The translations under genes and the position numbers were made by a program. From NCBI GenBank assembly GCA_022376925.1, contig JAIOJX010000032.1, positions 103,904,794 through 103,968,793 of the forward strand: 64,000 bases of DNA, read 5' to 3'. The stretch is from Tragulus kanchil (lineage: Eukaryota; Chordata; Mammalia; Artiodactyla; Tragulidae). Every line of letters starts with the position of its first letter. Position 1 is the stretch's first letter. The notes under the pieces were generated by a model that saw only the letters and a program-made list of their open reading frames with translations, ran no database searches and was not told where the DNA came from. This document shows positions 47,111-58,168 of the stretch, one piece after another.

Positions 47111-47540
47111 TTCAGTTCAGTCACTCAGTCGTGGCTGACTCTCTGTGACCTCCTGGACTGCAGCATACCAGACTTTCCCTTCCTTCACCGTCTTCCAGAG
47201 CTTGATCAAACTCATGTCCATTGATTCAGTAATGCCACCATCTTGTCCTCTATCATCCCCTTCTCCTTTTGCCTTCTGTTTTTCCCAACACCAGGGTCTT
47301 TTCCAGTGAGTTGTCTCTTCAGATCATGTGGCCAAAGTATTGGAGCTTCAGCTTTAGGATCAGTCCTTCTAATGAACTTTCAGGGTTGATTTCCTGTAGG
47401 ATTGACTGGTTTGATCTTCTAGTAGGCCAAGGGACTCCCAAGAGTCTTCTCCAAAACCACAGTTCAGAGGCATCCATTCTTCAGCAGTCAGTCAGCCTTC
47501 TTTATGGTCCAACTCTCACATCTATACATGTGAACTTGGA
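47111..47540 (-). mobile_element. BovB 3' fragment, copy 2 (from duplication N)
   Basis: Identical to 46009-46438 as far as I can compare, at an offset of 1102 bp, inside copy 2 of duplication N. It is not an independent insertion. Confidence 0.9.
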
Positions 47541-49404
47541 AAAAAAATCATCCTGCCCAGTGCACAGGGCAGCCTGGGGAGTGGATGGATGGGTAGATGG
47601 ATTGGAATGGTAGAAGCCAGCAGGTAGGTGGGCATTCTGGGGAGGGGGGCAGATGGCATTTGCAGGGAGCAGTATGAGCTTCTCACGGGCCACAGCCTGG
47701 GGTCCATGAAAAGAGGGAGCTTAGAATGGGAGGAGGAGGAGAGAGGCCGAGATGAAATCACAGCCCTTGTCTGCATTAACTCAATCCCATCCCAGTGGAG
47801 GGGTTGTCTTATATTGGTGGGGGCAGTAGGTGGCAGGGGAAGTGAATTGCCTCCCTCTGAATTAGCTAGGGACCTGGGGAGCTGAAGCCCCTCCCTTTGG
47901 TCCAGTGCTCTGTCTACTTCACTGTGGCAACTCTTGGTTAGGCGTTCATTGGTGTCCAGTGTTCCGACTCAGCCCTTGTTGAGAGGCTTGCAGGTAGAAG
48001 TAGGTATCTTCTAACATTGAGTTCTGGCTCATGAACGTCTTCAGGGCCTTTAGGCTTGCTTTGTGCTGGAAAGCAGGAACATAAGAGCTGGGCATGAGTG
48101 GATGACTAGGTGTTCTAGAGATAGATACAGGGAAGGCGGCAGAGAAGCTTGTTGAGCAGAGAAAGTAAAAGTAGCACAGCCAGTGTCCTGGGGCTGAGAC
48201 TTGCTTGTTGAGGGCTGGAGCTGTTCTCAGCACATGGTAGATACGGGGCAGACCAGGGAAGGGTGTGGTCGGGGGTTCTTCTGGGCTCCGAGAGCATAGT
48301 CTATGCCCACCCTCCCGCTTTTCTCTCTTACCCTTCTCCTTTTGCCTTCTTTTTTCCCAACACCAGGTTTTGTGAGTTGTCTCTTCAGATCATGTGGCCA
48401 AAGTATTGGAGCTTCAGCTTTAGGATCAGTCCTTCTAATGAACTTTCAGGGTTGATTTCCTGTAGGATTGACTGGTTTGATCTTCTAGTAGGCCAAGGGA
48501 CTCCCAAGAGTCTTCTCCAAAACCACAGTTCAGAGGCATCCATTCTTCAGCAGTCAGTCAGCCTTCTTTATGGTCCAACTCTCACATCTATACATGTGAA
48601 CTTGGAAAAAAAATCATCCTGCCCAGTGCACAGGGCAGCCTGGGGAGTGGATGGATGGGTAGATGGATTGGAATGGTAGAAGCCAGCAGGTAGGTGGGCA
48701 TTCTGGGGAGGGGGGCAGATGGCATTTGCAGGGAGCAGTATGAGCTTCTCACGGGCCACAGCCTGGGGTCCATGAAAAGAGGGAGCTTAGAATGGGAGGA
48801 GGAGGAGAGAGGCCGAGATGAAATCACAGCCCTTGTCTGCATTAACTCAATCCCATCCCAGTGGAGGGGTTGTCTTATATTGGTGGGGGCAGTAGGTGGC
48901 AGGGGAAGTGAATTGCCTCCCTCTGAATTAGCTAGGGACCTGGGGAGCTGAAGCCCCTCCCTTTGGTCCAGTGCTCTGTCTACTTCACTGTGGCAACTCT
49001 TGGTTAGGCGTTCATTGGTGTCCAGTGTTCCGACTCAGCCCTTGTTGAGAGGCTTGCAGGTAGAAGTAGGTATCTTCTAACATTGAGTTCTGGCTCATGA
49101 ACGTCTTCAGGGCCTTTAGGCTTGCTTTGTGCTGGAAAGCAGGAACATAAGAGCTGGGCATGAGTGGATGACTAGGTGTTCTAGAGATAGATACAGGGAA
49201 GGCGGCAGAGAAGCTTGTTGAGCAGAGAAAGTAAAAGTAGCACAGCCAGTATCCTGGGGCTGAGACTTGCTTGTTGAGGGCTGGAGCTGTTCTCAGCACA
49301 TGGTAGATACGGGGCAGACCAGGGAAGGGTGTGGTCGGGGGTTCTTCTGGGCTCCGAGAGCATAGTCTATGCCCACCCTCCCGCTTTTCTCTCTTACCCT
49401 TCTC
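47258..49404 (+). repeat. Tandem direct duplication O (unit 1073 bp)
   Basis: Copy 1 is 47258-48330 and copy 2 is 48331-49404. Copy 2 loses seven bases in its first 50 bp, and there is one substitution deep inside (G48185 versus A49251). The outer flanks share the 8-mer CCCTTCTC. The unit starts inside the BovB fragment, which gives its third, truncated copy. Confidence 0.95.
48331..48606 (-). mobile_element. BovB 3' fragment, truncated copy 3 (from duplication O)
   Basis: It starts abruptly at CCCTTCTCCTTTTGCC in the middle of the fragment and has seven bases missing in the first 50. The rest matches the other two copies. The truncation point is the O junction. Confidence 0.9.
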
Positions 49405-49928
49405 TTTTCTCTGCTCCTTTCAAGTTCTTTCAAGTCAAGTGAGGGATTGAATTAGGGAGGAAGAAGAGAAGGAAGAGGAAGATGCATTCCACCTGAGTGA
49501 GCTCAGGGCTGCCTCTGTGGCATATGTCTCATTGCAAGAACCGTGTCTTTTTTAAATCTATAGTTTGGAGAGTCCAGCTGCAAAAGCCAGTTGGCTGAGG
49601 ATTCCTGTATCTGTGGGGCACATTTCCTGGGATACAGAGCAAGGCATCTCAGGGGGCTACTTTTGCCTCAGCTTCTGCCCAGGCTCAGGAAGGTTCTTCC
49701 CTGATACCCGGCTATCCCCAAGTCCTGGAGATAGTAGGCGGGCTCTCTGGCCCCTCTAAGAAGCATATGGAAAAAGTGGCTCCTTGGGCCAGCAGAGCAG
49801 ACATCTGCCTTCAGGGAGGCTGAGAACCAGAGCGTCCAGACAGAGTAAGCAGCAGGCTCTGCTTTGGAAGTGGAAGGGAGGCTCAAACGGTAACAGGGCT
49901 GGGAGAGGCAGCGAGGTCTTAGCAACTC
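49405..49928. other. Unique sequence between duplications O and P
   Basis: About 520 bp, purine-rich at 49436-49490, otherwise without identifiable feature. Confidence 0.55.
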
Positions 49929-52066
49929 GTAAAGACCCCTCAGCTCATACTCGATTCCTTGATTGCACCCAGACCACTGGCCCCAGGCTTGACTTCTGTC
50001 CAGTGGGGATGTCCGACCATGGCAGTTGAGCTCCTAGAGGCCACTCCACTCCCTGGTATGGCTTTTGTTCTTCTTGGAACTAGAGAAGCTTTGCCCAGAT
50101 GTTAGCGTATACTGTCTTGGGAGGGGAGGTGTACCGATGATTTCATGTTACTGACCTGACAGTTGACTCTGGAAGACGCCGCCGCCCAAGTCATCTGCTG
50201 GGAGGGCCCAGCAGCATCAATGCCCACAGGCTTTCTGAACACCCACAGCTTGGGTTTTATAGGCAGAGGCAACAGCTTGTTCTGAGATGTGTGTGGGCAT
50301 GGTGGGGTGTGCATGTGGAAGGGGGTAATTGCATGCGTTTGCTAGTCTTACGGTTTGACCTTGTAGACATGGTGACTATTCTTGATAAGTGGAATTTCTG
50401 CAGCAACTTTATGCATCCAAAAAATATTTACTGAGCCAGCACCTTCTCTATGCTGTGCACACCATTCCTGCCCCAGCCTTGCGGAGACAGCTGGCTAATT
50501 TAATAAGGAATTAACAGTCAGATGCGACAGAGTGCTGTGATGAGGAACACACAGGATGAAGAGGTATTGCCCAGGGGGAGAGAGTGATCAAGAGTGTTCC
50601 AGGGAAGTGCACCCGCCTCTGCAGTAGGGTGGTTGGGCAGATTCATCAAGTAAGTGTGGGTGAAAGGAAGACCCTGAACGCCAGAGAGTGCTAAGCATGT
50701 GTAAATAGTAACAGGTTATTCTTTTCTCTGATGAACTTGAAATTTCCACTACTTTCTTGAACCCTGAGGAAGTTCTTTAGAAAGACCTTCCTTTGTGCTT
50801 TGAATACCTTACGGATTACCTTACGGATTGACGGGGAGAGCAGGGCAGGACCACTGTGGGAAATCCCACGAATGGGTCAGAAGTCTCAGTAGTTAAAGCC
50901 CTCTGGCCCTTTGATGCCTTTGACTGGACAGGTCATCTCTGGTTCTTCCAGGCCAGACTCCTGGCCCCACTATCCCATTGCAGCAGGCTCTCTTTGGGGG
51001 GGGCTTGGGACTTCTGTAAAGACCCCTCAGCTCATACTCGATTCCTTGATTGCACCCAGACCACTGGCCCCAGGCTTGACTTCTGTCCAGTGGGGATGTC
51101 CGACCATGGCAGTTGAGCTCCTAGAGGCCACTCCACTCCCTGGTATGGCTTTTGTTCTTCTTGGAACTAGAGAAGCTTTGCCCAGATGTTAGCGTATACT
51201 GTCTTGGGAGGGGAGGTGTACCGATGATTTCATGTTACTGACCTGACAGTTGACTCTGGAAGACGCCGCCGCCCAAGTCATCTGCTGGGAGGGCCCAGCA
51301 GCATCAATGCCCACAGGCTTTCTGAACACCCACAGCTTGGGTTTTATAGGCAGAGGCAACAGCTTGTTCTGAGATGTGTGTGGGCATGGTGGGGTGTGCA
51401 TGTGGAAGGGGGTAATTGCATGCGTTTGCTAGTCTTACGGTTTGACCTTGTAGACATGGTGACTATTCTTGATAAGTGGAATTTCTGCAGCAACTTTATG
51501 CATCCAAAAAATATTTACTGAGCCAGCACCTTCTCTATGCTGTGCACACCATTCCTGCCCCAGCCTTGCGGAGACAGCTGGCTAATTTAATAAGGAATTA
51601 ACAGTCAGATGCGACAGAGTGCTGTGATGAGGAACACACAGGATGAAGAGGTATTGCCCAGGGGGAGAGAGTGATCAAGAGTGTTCCAGGGAAGTGCACC
51701 CGCCTCTGCAGTAGGGTGGTTGGGCAGATTCATCAAGTAAGTGTGGGTGAAAGGAAGACCCTGAACGCCAGAGAGTGCTAAGCATGTGTAAATAGTAACA
51801 GGTTATTCTTTTCTCTGATGAACTTGAAATTTCCACTACTTTCTTGAACCCTGAGGAAGTTCTTTAGAAAGACCTTCCTTTGTGCTTTGAATACCTTACG
51901 GATTACCTTACGGATTGACGGGGAGAGCAGGGCAGGACCACTGTGGGAAATCCCACGAATGGGTCAGAAGTCTCAGTAGTTAAAGCCCTCTGGCCCTTTG
52001 ATGCCTTTGACTGGACAGGTCATCTCTGGTTCTTCCAGGCCAGACTCCTGGCCCCACTATCCCATT
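49929..52066 (+). repeat. Tandem direct duplication P (unit 1087 bp)
   Basis: Copy 1 is 49929-51015 and copy 2 is 51016-52066. Copy 1 becomes scrambled after ATCCCATT (about 50980): its last 35-40 bases, with a long G run, only loosely resemble 52067-52110. Otherwise the copies look identical. Copy 2 overlaps duplication Q. Confidence 0.94.
50405..50700. mobile_element. Probable L2/MIR-class relic (duplicated in P at 51492-51787)
   Basis: AAATATTTACTGAGCCAGCA, CCTTCTCTATGCTGTGCACA and AATTAACAGTCAGATGCGAC keep the order of the common L2-type relic that opens with a TTTACTGAGC motif. Much diverged. Confidence 0.4.
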
Positions 52067-54260
52067 AGCAGTTTTCTCACTAGGCTCCTAAAGGCTGAGT
52101 TTGGGGGGATGCTGACAGGAAAGCCCTGCTGTGTGCCTGGGAGATACCCGGCAAGCGTCTGTGGCCCTCCCTGTGGTGACCCCGCAGGGCAGCCCCGCCT
52201 CACCCTGCAGTGGCTGCAGCCAGGCCTCAGCAGGCCGCAGAGTGAGCTTGCAGGCCTGGCTGCGTCCAGGACTGAAGCAGCCTGGGTCTTAGTTCATGCC
52301 TGACCTCTGTCTTCAGCCCCTCCACATCCCTCTTGGAGCAACTGAACTAGAGGGCCTCCTGCAAGCTGGCCAGAGTGGGGTCTGGCTTAGAATGCCGCCA
52401 GGCAGCAGGAGGTGTGATGTGTCTTTGAGGGGCTGATTTCCTGTGATCACAGGATTTGAGTCAACCAGACTGGCTGAGTTTGGTTCCTTAGGGGACACTA
52501 GGTAGCAGAGCTGTAACCGTTCCTGCCTCGGGGACAGAGGAGACATGTGCACACACAGACTCCTCTGGAATCTGTGACCTCGCAAAGCCTCTTGTCGGGG
52601 GTGGTAACGTTTCTGTGAAAGGACCATGCTCGTCCCCTCATGTCAGCACCGCTCCCTGAGTGCTCAGAGCCCCGGGGCCTGCGAGTGGGGAAGGACCCGG
52701 GCATTTTCTCCAGCCCCATCCACTACAGCAGGCCTTCCTTGTGCCCCTCCTGGGTGCCTGGCCGAGTCCTGGGAAGGCCTCCTGCACCTGCTGCATTTTG
52801 GCCTGATGGGCAGGCGGGACAGCAGAGGAAGCCTCAGGGAGGGTTAGCCCCGGCAGCTTCACAGGTAGAAGGGAGAGCTCGAGCAGTGTGTGCGGATGGC
52901 ATGGCTGGCCTGGCAGCACCGTGGCAGGGGCATAAAGGACTGAGTCTGCCCATCCTGAACCCTGCGGTTTTGTAACTGAGACACCCAGGGCTCTGACCAG
53001 GACGGGGTTGTCCTGTTCTCAGTCACCTGGTTAGTTTTTAGGAGGTTGTCACGGAGGCCGAGCTGCAGTGCGCCTTTGTGTCAGCTAAAAAAATGTGGGA
53101 ATCCAAATTAGCAGTAGTTAAAGCCCTCTGGCCCTTTGATGCCTTTGACTGGACAGGTCATCTCTGGTTCTTCCAGGCCAGACTCCTGGCCCCACTATCC
53201 CATTAGCAGTTTTCTCACTAGGCTCCTAAAGGCTGAGTTTGGGGGGATGCTGACAGGAAAGCCCTGCTGTGTGCCTGGGAGATACCCGGCAAGCGTCTGT
53301 GGCCCTCCCTGTGGTGACCCGCAGGGCAGCCCGCCTCACCCTGCAGTGGCTGCAGCCAGGCCTCAGCAGGCCGCAGAGTGAGCTTGCAGGCCTGGCTGCG
53401 TCCAGGACTGAAGCAGCCTGGGTCTTAGTTCATGCCTGACCTCTGTCTTCAGCCCCTCCACATCCCTCTTGGAGCAACTGAACTAGAGGGCCTCCTGCAA
53501 GCTGGCCAGAGTGGGGTCTGGCTTAGAATGCCGCCAGGCAGCAGGAGGTGTGATGTGTCTTTGAGGGGCTGATTTCCTGTGATCACAGGATTTGAGTCAA
53601 CCAGACTGGCTGAGTTTGGTTCCTTAGGGGACACTAGGTAGCAGAGCTGTAACCGTTCCTGCCTCGGGGACAGAGGAGACATGTGCACACACAGACTCCT
53701 CTGGAATCTGTGACCTCGCAAAGCCTCTTGTCGGGGGTGGTAACGTTTCTGTGAAAGGACCATGCTCGTCCCCTCATGTCAGCACCGCTCCCTGAGTGCT
53801 CAGAGCCCCGGGGCCTGCGAGTGGGGAAGGACCCGGGCATTTTCTCCAGCCCCATCCACTACAGCAGGCCTTCCTTGTGCCCCTCCTGGGTGCCTGGCCG
53901 AGTCCTGGGAAGGCCTCCTGCACCTGCTGCATTTTGGCCTGATGGGCAGGCGGGACAGCAGAGGAAGCCTCAGGGAGGGTTAGCCCCGGCAGCTTCACAG
54001 GTAGAAGGGAGAGCTCGAGCAGTGTGTGCGGATGGCATGGCTGGCCTGGCAGCACCGTGGCAGGGGCATAAAGGACTGAGTCTGCCCATCCTGAACCCTG
54101 CGGTTTTGTAACTGAGACACCCAGGGCTCTGACCAGGACGGGGTTGTCCTGTTCTCAGTCACCTGGTTAGTTTTTAGGAGGTTGTCACGGAGGCCGAGCT
54201 GCAGTGCGCCTTTGTGTCAGCTAAAGAATTTGGTTGAGGGGAAGAAATGTGGGCTTGGAA
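51974..54260 (+). repeat. Tandem direct duplication Q (unit 1138 bp)
   Basis: Copy 1 is 51974-53111 and copy 2 begins at 53112. Copy 2 lacks two C bases about 200 bp from its start. The last 30 bases of copy 1 (53083-53111) are a shortened, altered version of 54221-54260. The left edge of the unit also occurs at 50888 through overlap with P. Confidence 0.94.
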
Positions 54261-54430
54261 GTCAGGTAGACCTGAGTTCCGGATGCTGCTTCCTGGCCTG
54301 CTCTGGAGCTGTGGGCAGATCAGCTCTCTGCGCTTTAGTTTTCTGTAACGTAGGGATGCTACTGCCACCTGCTCCTTGGGACTTCTGAGGGGATCTGAGA
54401 TGAGTACAAAGGGGACAGGTGTTAGGAGGC
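54246..54430 (+). mobile_element. MIR (duplicated in R at 55421-55605)
   Basis: GGGCTTGGAAGTCAGGTAGA, CCTGAGTTCCGGATGCTGCT, TTTAGTTTTCTGTAACGTAG and GGGATGCTACTGCCACCTGC preserve the full MIR order in sense orientation. Confidence 0.75.
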
Positions 54431-54754
54431 ACCTGTCGGGTCAGCTGTGACTGTCATCCATGCGGGGCGTACAAGTGGGGGGAGGGCGTGGCCAGAGCCT
54501 CCCCCTGGCTTCCCTGTGTGCTAGGGGACCAAGCCGCAGGTGACCTCACCTGGCCGATGCCCAGGAGCCCTCGAGACAAGCTTCTTCACCTTCTCTCTGC
54601 GTCTTGGGCAGCACGACACCTGCACTGGAGGCAGCCTGGCACCTGGACTTTAGGCAGGAGAGCCAGCAACGCTGCCCCCATCTGACAGCCAGGCCAAGAG
54701 CCCTGCCCAAGTGGACAGCGGCAGACTCTTAACTGCCCAGCTGCTCATGGTGTT

Positions 54755-54995
54755 GTTTGGTCCAATTTGCTTTGCGTTGTGACCTACATCATTCCTTATT
54801 TGCTAAACCCTCTGAGCAGGCAGCAGTAATAAATCAATTAATGACTCCGATGAATCGTTTAATGGGTGACAAAATAACATTAAGGGCAACAGCTTGCATC
54901 TCTCCAGCGGTACCGAAGGACGCTGGTCGACCGGGGTGGGGGACGAACCAGAGACTGTTAGCTAAATGAGCGCAATTAATAAGCGCTTTAAAGGC
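54755..54995. promoter_or_regulatory. Strong candidate conserved non-coding element (copy at 55930-56170)
   Basis: An AT-rich island in GC-rich surroundings: CAGTAATAAATCAATTAATG, AATCGTTTAATGGGTGACA (TGACA is a TALE/MEIS-type core), TAACATTAAGGGCAACAGC and GCGCAATTAATAAGCGCTTT. No repeat match and no plausible protein. Of all stretches in the window this looks most like a developmental enhancer. Identical in both R copies. Confidence 0.4.
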
Positions 54996-56650
54996 TTAGG
55001 TGGCATCTGCTCGAGGAGCCCAGGTCCGCTTTAAAGGCTTTACGGTTCCTTGTGCCCCTCCTGGGTGCCTGGCCGAGTCCTGGGAAGGCCTCCTGCACCT
55101 GCTGCATTTTGGCCTGATGGGCAGGCGGGACAGCAGAGGAAGCCTCAGGGAGGGTTAGCCCCGGCAGCTTCACAGGTAGAAGGGAGAGCTCGAGCAGTGT
55201 GTGCGGATGGCATGGCTGGCCTGGCAGCACCGTGGCAGGGGCATAAAGGACTGAGTCTGCCCATCCTGAACCCTGCGGTTTTGTAACTGAGACACCCAGG
55301 GCTCTGACCAGGACGGGGTTGTCCTGTTCTCAGTCACCTGGTTAGTTTTTAGGAGGTTGTCACGGAGGCCGAGCTGCAGTGCGCCTTTGTGTCAGCTAAA
55401 GAATTTGGTTGAGGGGAAGAAATGTGGGCTTGGAAGTCAGGTAGACCTGAGTTCCGGATGCTGCTTCCTGGCCTGCTCTGGAGCTGTGGGCAGATCAGCT
55501 CTCTGCGCTTTAGTTTTCTGTAACGTAGGGATGCTACTGCCACCTGCTCCTTGGGACTTCTGAGGGGATCTGAGATGAGTACAAAGGGGACAGGTGTTAG
55601 GAGGCACCTGTCGGGTCAGCTGTGACTGTCATCCATGCGGGGAGTACAAGTGGGGGGAGGGCGTGGCCAGAGCCTCCCCCTGGCTTCCCTGTGTGCTAGG
55701 GGACCAAGCCGCAGGTGACCTCACCTGGCCGATGCCCAGGAGCCCTCGAGACAAGCTTCTTCACCTTCTCTCTGCGTCTTGGGCAGCACGACACCTGCAC
55801 TGGAGGCAGCCTGGCACCTGGACTTTAGGCAGGAGAGCCAGCAACGCTGCCCCCATCTGACAGCCAGGCCAAGAGCCCTGCCCAAGTGGACAGCGGCAGA
55901 CTCTTAACTGCCCAGCTGCTCATGGTGTTGTTTGGTCCAATTTGCTTTGCGTTGTGACCTACATCATTCCTTATTTGCTAAACCCTCTGAGCAGGCAGCA
56001 GTAATAAATCAATTAATGACTCCGATGAATCGTTTAATGGGTGACAAAATAACATTAAGGGCAACAGCTTGCATCTCTCCAGCGGTACCGAAGGACGCTG
56101 GTCGACCGGGGTGGGGGACGAACCAGAGACTGTTAGCTAAATGAGCGCAATTAATAAGCGCTTTAAAGGCTTAGGTGGCATCTGCTCGAGGAGCCCATGC
56201 GCCTGCGTTCCCAGCTCCTTCGTTTACACCCCGCCCCGGCTGAGTGTCAGCGTCCCCGCTTGGATGTTGGGGACCCCGGTGAACTTTTCAGACTGTGCAC
56301 CTCGTCCTGTCCTGACGGGCTGAGCCTGTCACTCTGTCCCCCTTGAATCTGGTGCCAGTGAGCAAAGTGTGCACCCCCATTCTTGAAAGGTGTTCTGGGG
56401 GCCATCCCTTGGGCAACTTCTCTTAAAACTTAAAAAAATGAAAGGTTCTGAAGTGGGTAGGCTTTTTTGTTCTCTGCACACCTCAGTCCTGGCAGGATTA
56501 AGTTGTCATTGGAACTGAGCGTGTATGCACGCCCGTGCCAGAGAATTTTCCACTTTGCAGAAGCAGCTGCCAGTGCTCTTGTTAAGGAGCTGTCACTGGC
56601 CTACTACGGCATGTTTGCGGTTGTAAGTGGCTCCTTTAAGACAGTGGGAA

Positions 56651-56678
<28 letters not shown>
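56651..56678 (+). repeat. GT microsatellite, about 14 units
   Basis: An uninterrupted GT run of about 28 bases; probably polymorphic between individuals. Confidence 0.9.
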
Positions 56679-56681
<3 letters not shown>

Positions 56682-57349
56682 GCTAATGGTGTAAACTGGA
56701 GTCTGAAGCTCCTCTCTCTTTAAAAAGAAAATCAGCGTTGTACAGTGTGCTGTTGATCCACTCCGCACTGTTCATTTGCAGGGGGGACCTCTTTGCCCCT
56801 CGGTTCCCTTGTCTCATGTGTACACGCCTGGGACCTGCGTCCTCTGCCGTTTGGCCCAGCTGGGGAGGTGTTTGTGCACGGGGGAGGGCACCCTGGTTGG
56901 CATCCACCATCTACACAGGTATTAATTACATAGGGCTCCACCTCTTACACAAGCGATGCCCTTTGATCCAGTTCCCAGAAGAAGCGCGTGCTTTCTGGGA
57001 TGGATGGGCAGGGCCTGGTGGGATGGTGGCCGTGACCTTCTCAGCACAGAGAAGCCAGTTCCTCTCCCCCTTGAAAGTGTTCTGACTAGGGTGCCTTTCT
57101 TTCGTTTATGAGAAAGGAAAGACTAAGGGGAGAGAGAGGTGGCTCCTGAGAAGACTGGGTTCTGGCCCACCAAGGATGCTGTCTCCCGCGGCCTCACCCT
57201 TCCTGTGCCCTGGCCTGCCCTGCGCTCCTGGAGCCCTAGAAGCAGGCAGGCCTGTCTTTCACCTGGTGCCGTGGCGCTGGCTCCGGGGTTCGACCCCCTT
57301 CTCTGAGGAGTCGCATTGAGGTTCCCCACACCCCTGTGGAGGGTGGAGG

Positions 57350-57665
57350 CTCCCTGTAATAGATGAGGATGAAAGGCTCAGAAAGGTCAGGTGAGGTGCC
57401 CTTGTACCCCAGCTGCTGGAGAATGGAGGGGCTGGGCGTGGAGCCCGGACCTCGTGACCCTCTGGCAGCATCTTTTAAGCGTCAGTTTCAAAGCTTAGAC
57501 CAGAGAAGCCGGCACACAGCCGGAAGGTCTGGGCTTGACTTCTGGTTCTGCCTGTTCCCAGCTGAGTGACCTTGGACCAGTCCCTGAGCCCTGTCTTCTC
57601 ACCTGTGCCCCCTGCCCGGTTGTCACGAGGCTGGGGCGAGAAGCTGGACGAGCTGTGTCTAGGTT
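57350..57665. mobile_element. Two adjacent MIRs in opposite orientation
   Basis: At 57355-57480 an antisense MIR (GATGAGGATGAAAGGCTCAG, GGAGCCCGGACCTC) is followed at 57515-57665 by a sense MIR (CTTGACTTCTGGTTCTGCC, GCTGAGTGACCTTGGACCAG). Confidence 0.6.
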
Positions 57666-57884
57666 AGCTGGTGAGCTGGGAGGGCAGCCAGCTCCCCTTC
57701 TGGGGGAAGGGAAGTGGGTAAGCCCCACGCCCTCCCTGTTGGCGAGATGGAGTGGAGCTCTGGGGAGGGCAGGGGCCGCCCGGGATTTATGCTCTGGAGG
57801 AGACGCTGTCAGAAAGCCCGCTTCCAGGGGAGGGCTGAGATGACGGCAGTCACCTCTCACCTCCTATCGCCTCCCACATCTCCG

Positions 57885-58060
57885 GGGCTTGCCGTCCTTT
57901 AAGGCCCTGGCTTGAGTGCCACCTCTTCCGTAAAGCCTTCCTGATCCCCCTAATCCCTGCCTTGCAGCACCCGCTTGGAGCACCTTCCCACGTCCCTCAG
58001 TTCTCCTGTAGAGAGGCGTTTCATCCCCTGGACCTTGAAGGCAGAGTCGAGCCTCTGTCA
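57885..58060. mobile_element. L2 fragment
   Basis: GAGTGCCACCTCTTCCGTAA, then AGCCTTCCTGATCCCCCTAA and CAGCACCCGCTTGGAGCACC, is a characteristic L2 block. Confidence 0.6.
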
Positions 58061-58168
58061 TCTCGCAACCAGAGGGTGCAGTGCATCCCCAGTGGCCTGG
58101 GAGTCAGTGTTGGCTGAACACGTGGCCATGTAGAAAGTACTCATAACCTTTTTAAGCGCCCCACCTAT

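Larger units (their letters stand above)
45362..47574 (+). repeat. Tandem direct duplication N (unit 1103 bp)
   Basis: Copy 1 is 45362-46464 and copy 2 is 46465-47574. I see one difference, a T missing from a run near 47020. The two outer flanks of the unit share the 8-bp microhomology GGGCAGCC. The BovB fragment is inside the unit and so is duplicated with it. Confidence 0.95.
53871..56197 (+). repeat. Tandem direct duplication R (unit 1175 bp)
   Basis: Copy 1 is 53871-55045 and copy 2 is 55046-56197. One substitution is visible (GGGGCGTAC at 54463-54471 versus GGGGAGTAC at 55638-55646). Copy 1 ends with a 23-bp stretch absent from copy 2 (55023-55045) that repeats CGCTTTAAAGGCTT from just upstream, as if filler were placed at the join. 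The segment from 52733 is triplicated through overlap with Q. Confidence 0.95.

Noticed and set aside
45362..49404. A local segmental-duplication hotspot driven by BovB
   Set aside because: BovB is only inside units N and O. The other sixteen duplications lack it, and the boundaries do not coincide with the element's ends.
855..56197. A CRISPR-like, satellite or telomere-like array, or a new transposon of 1.1 kb
   Set aside because: The units are unrelated in sequence to each other, each occurs only two or three times side by side, there are no shared ends, and no target-site duplication or terminal repeat marks them.
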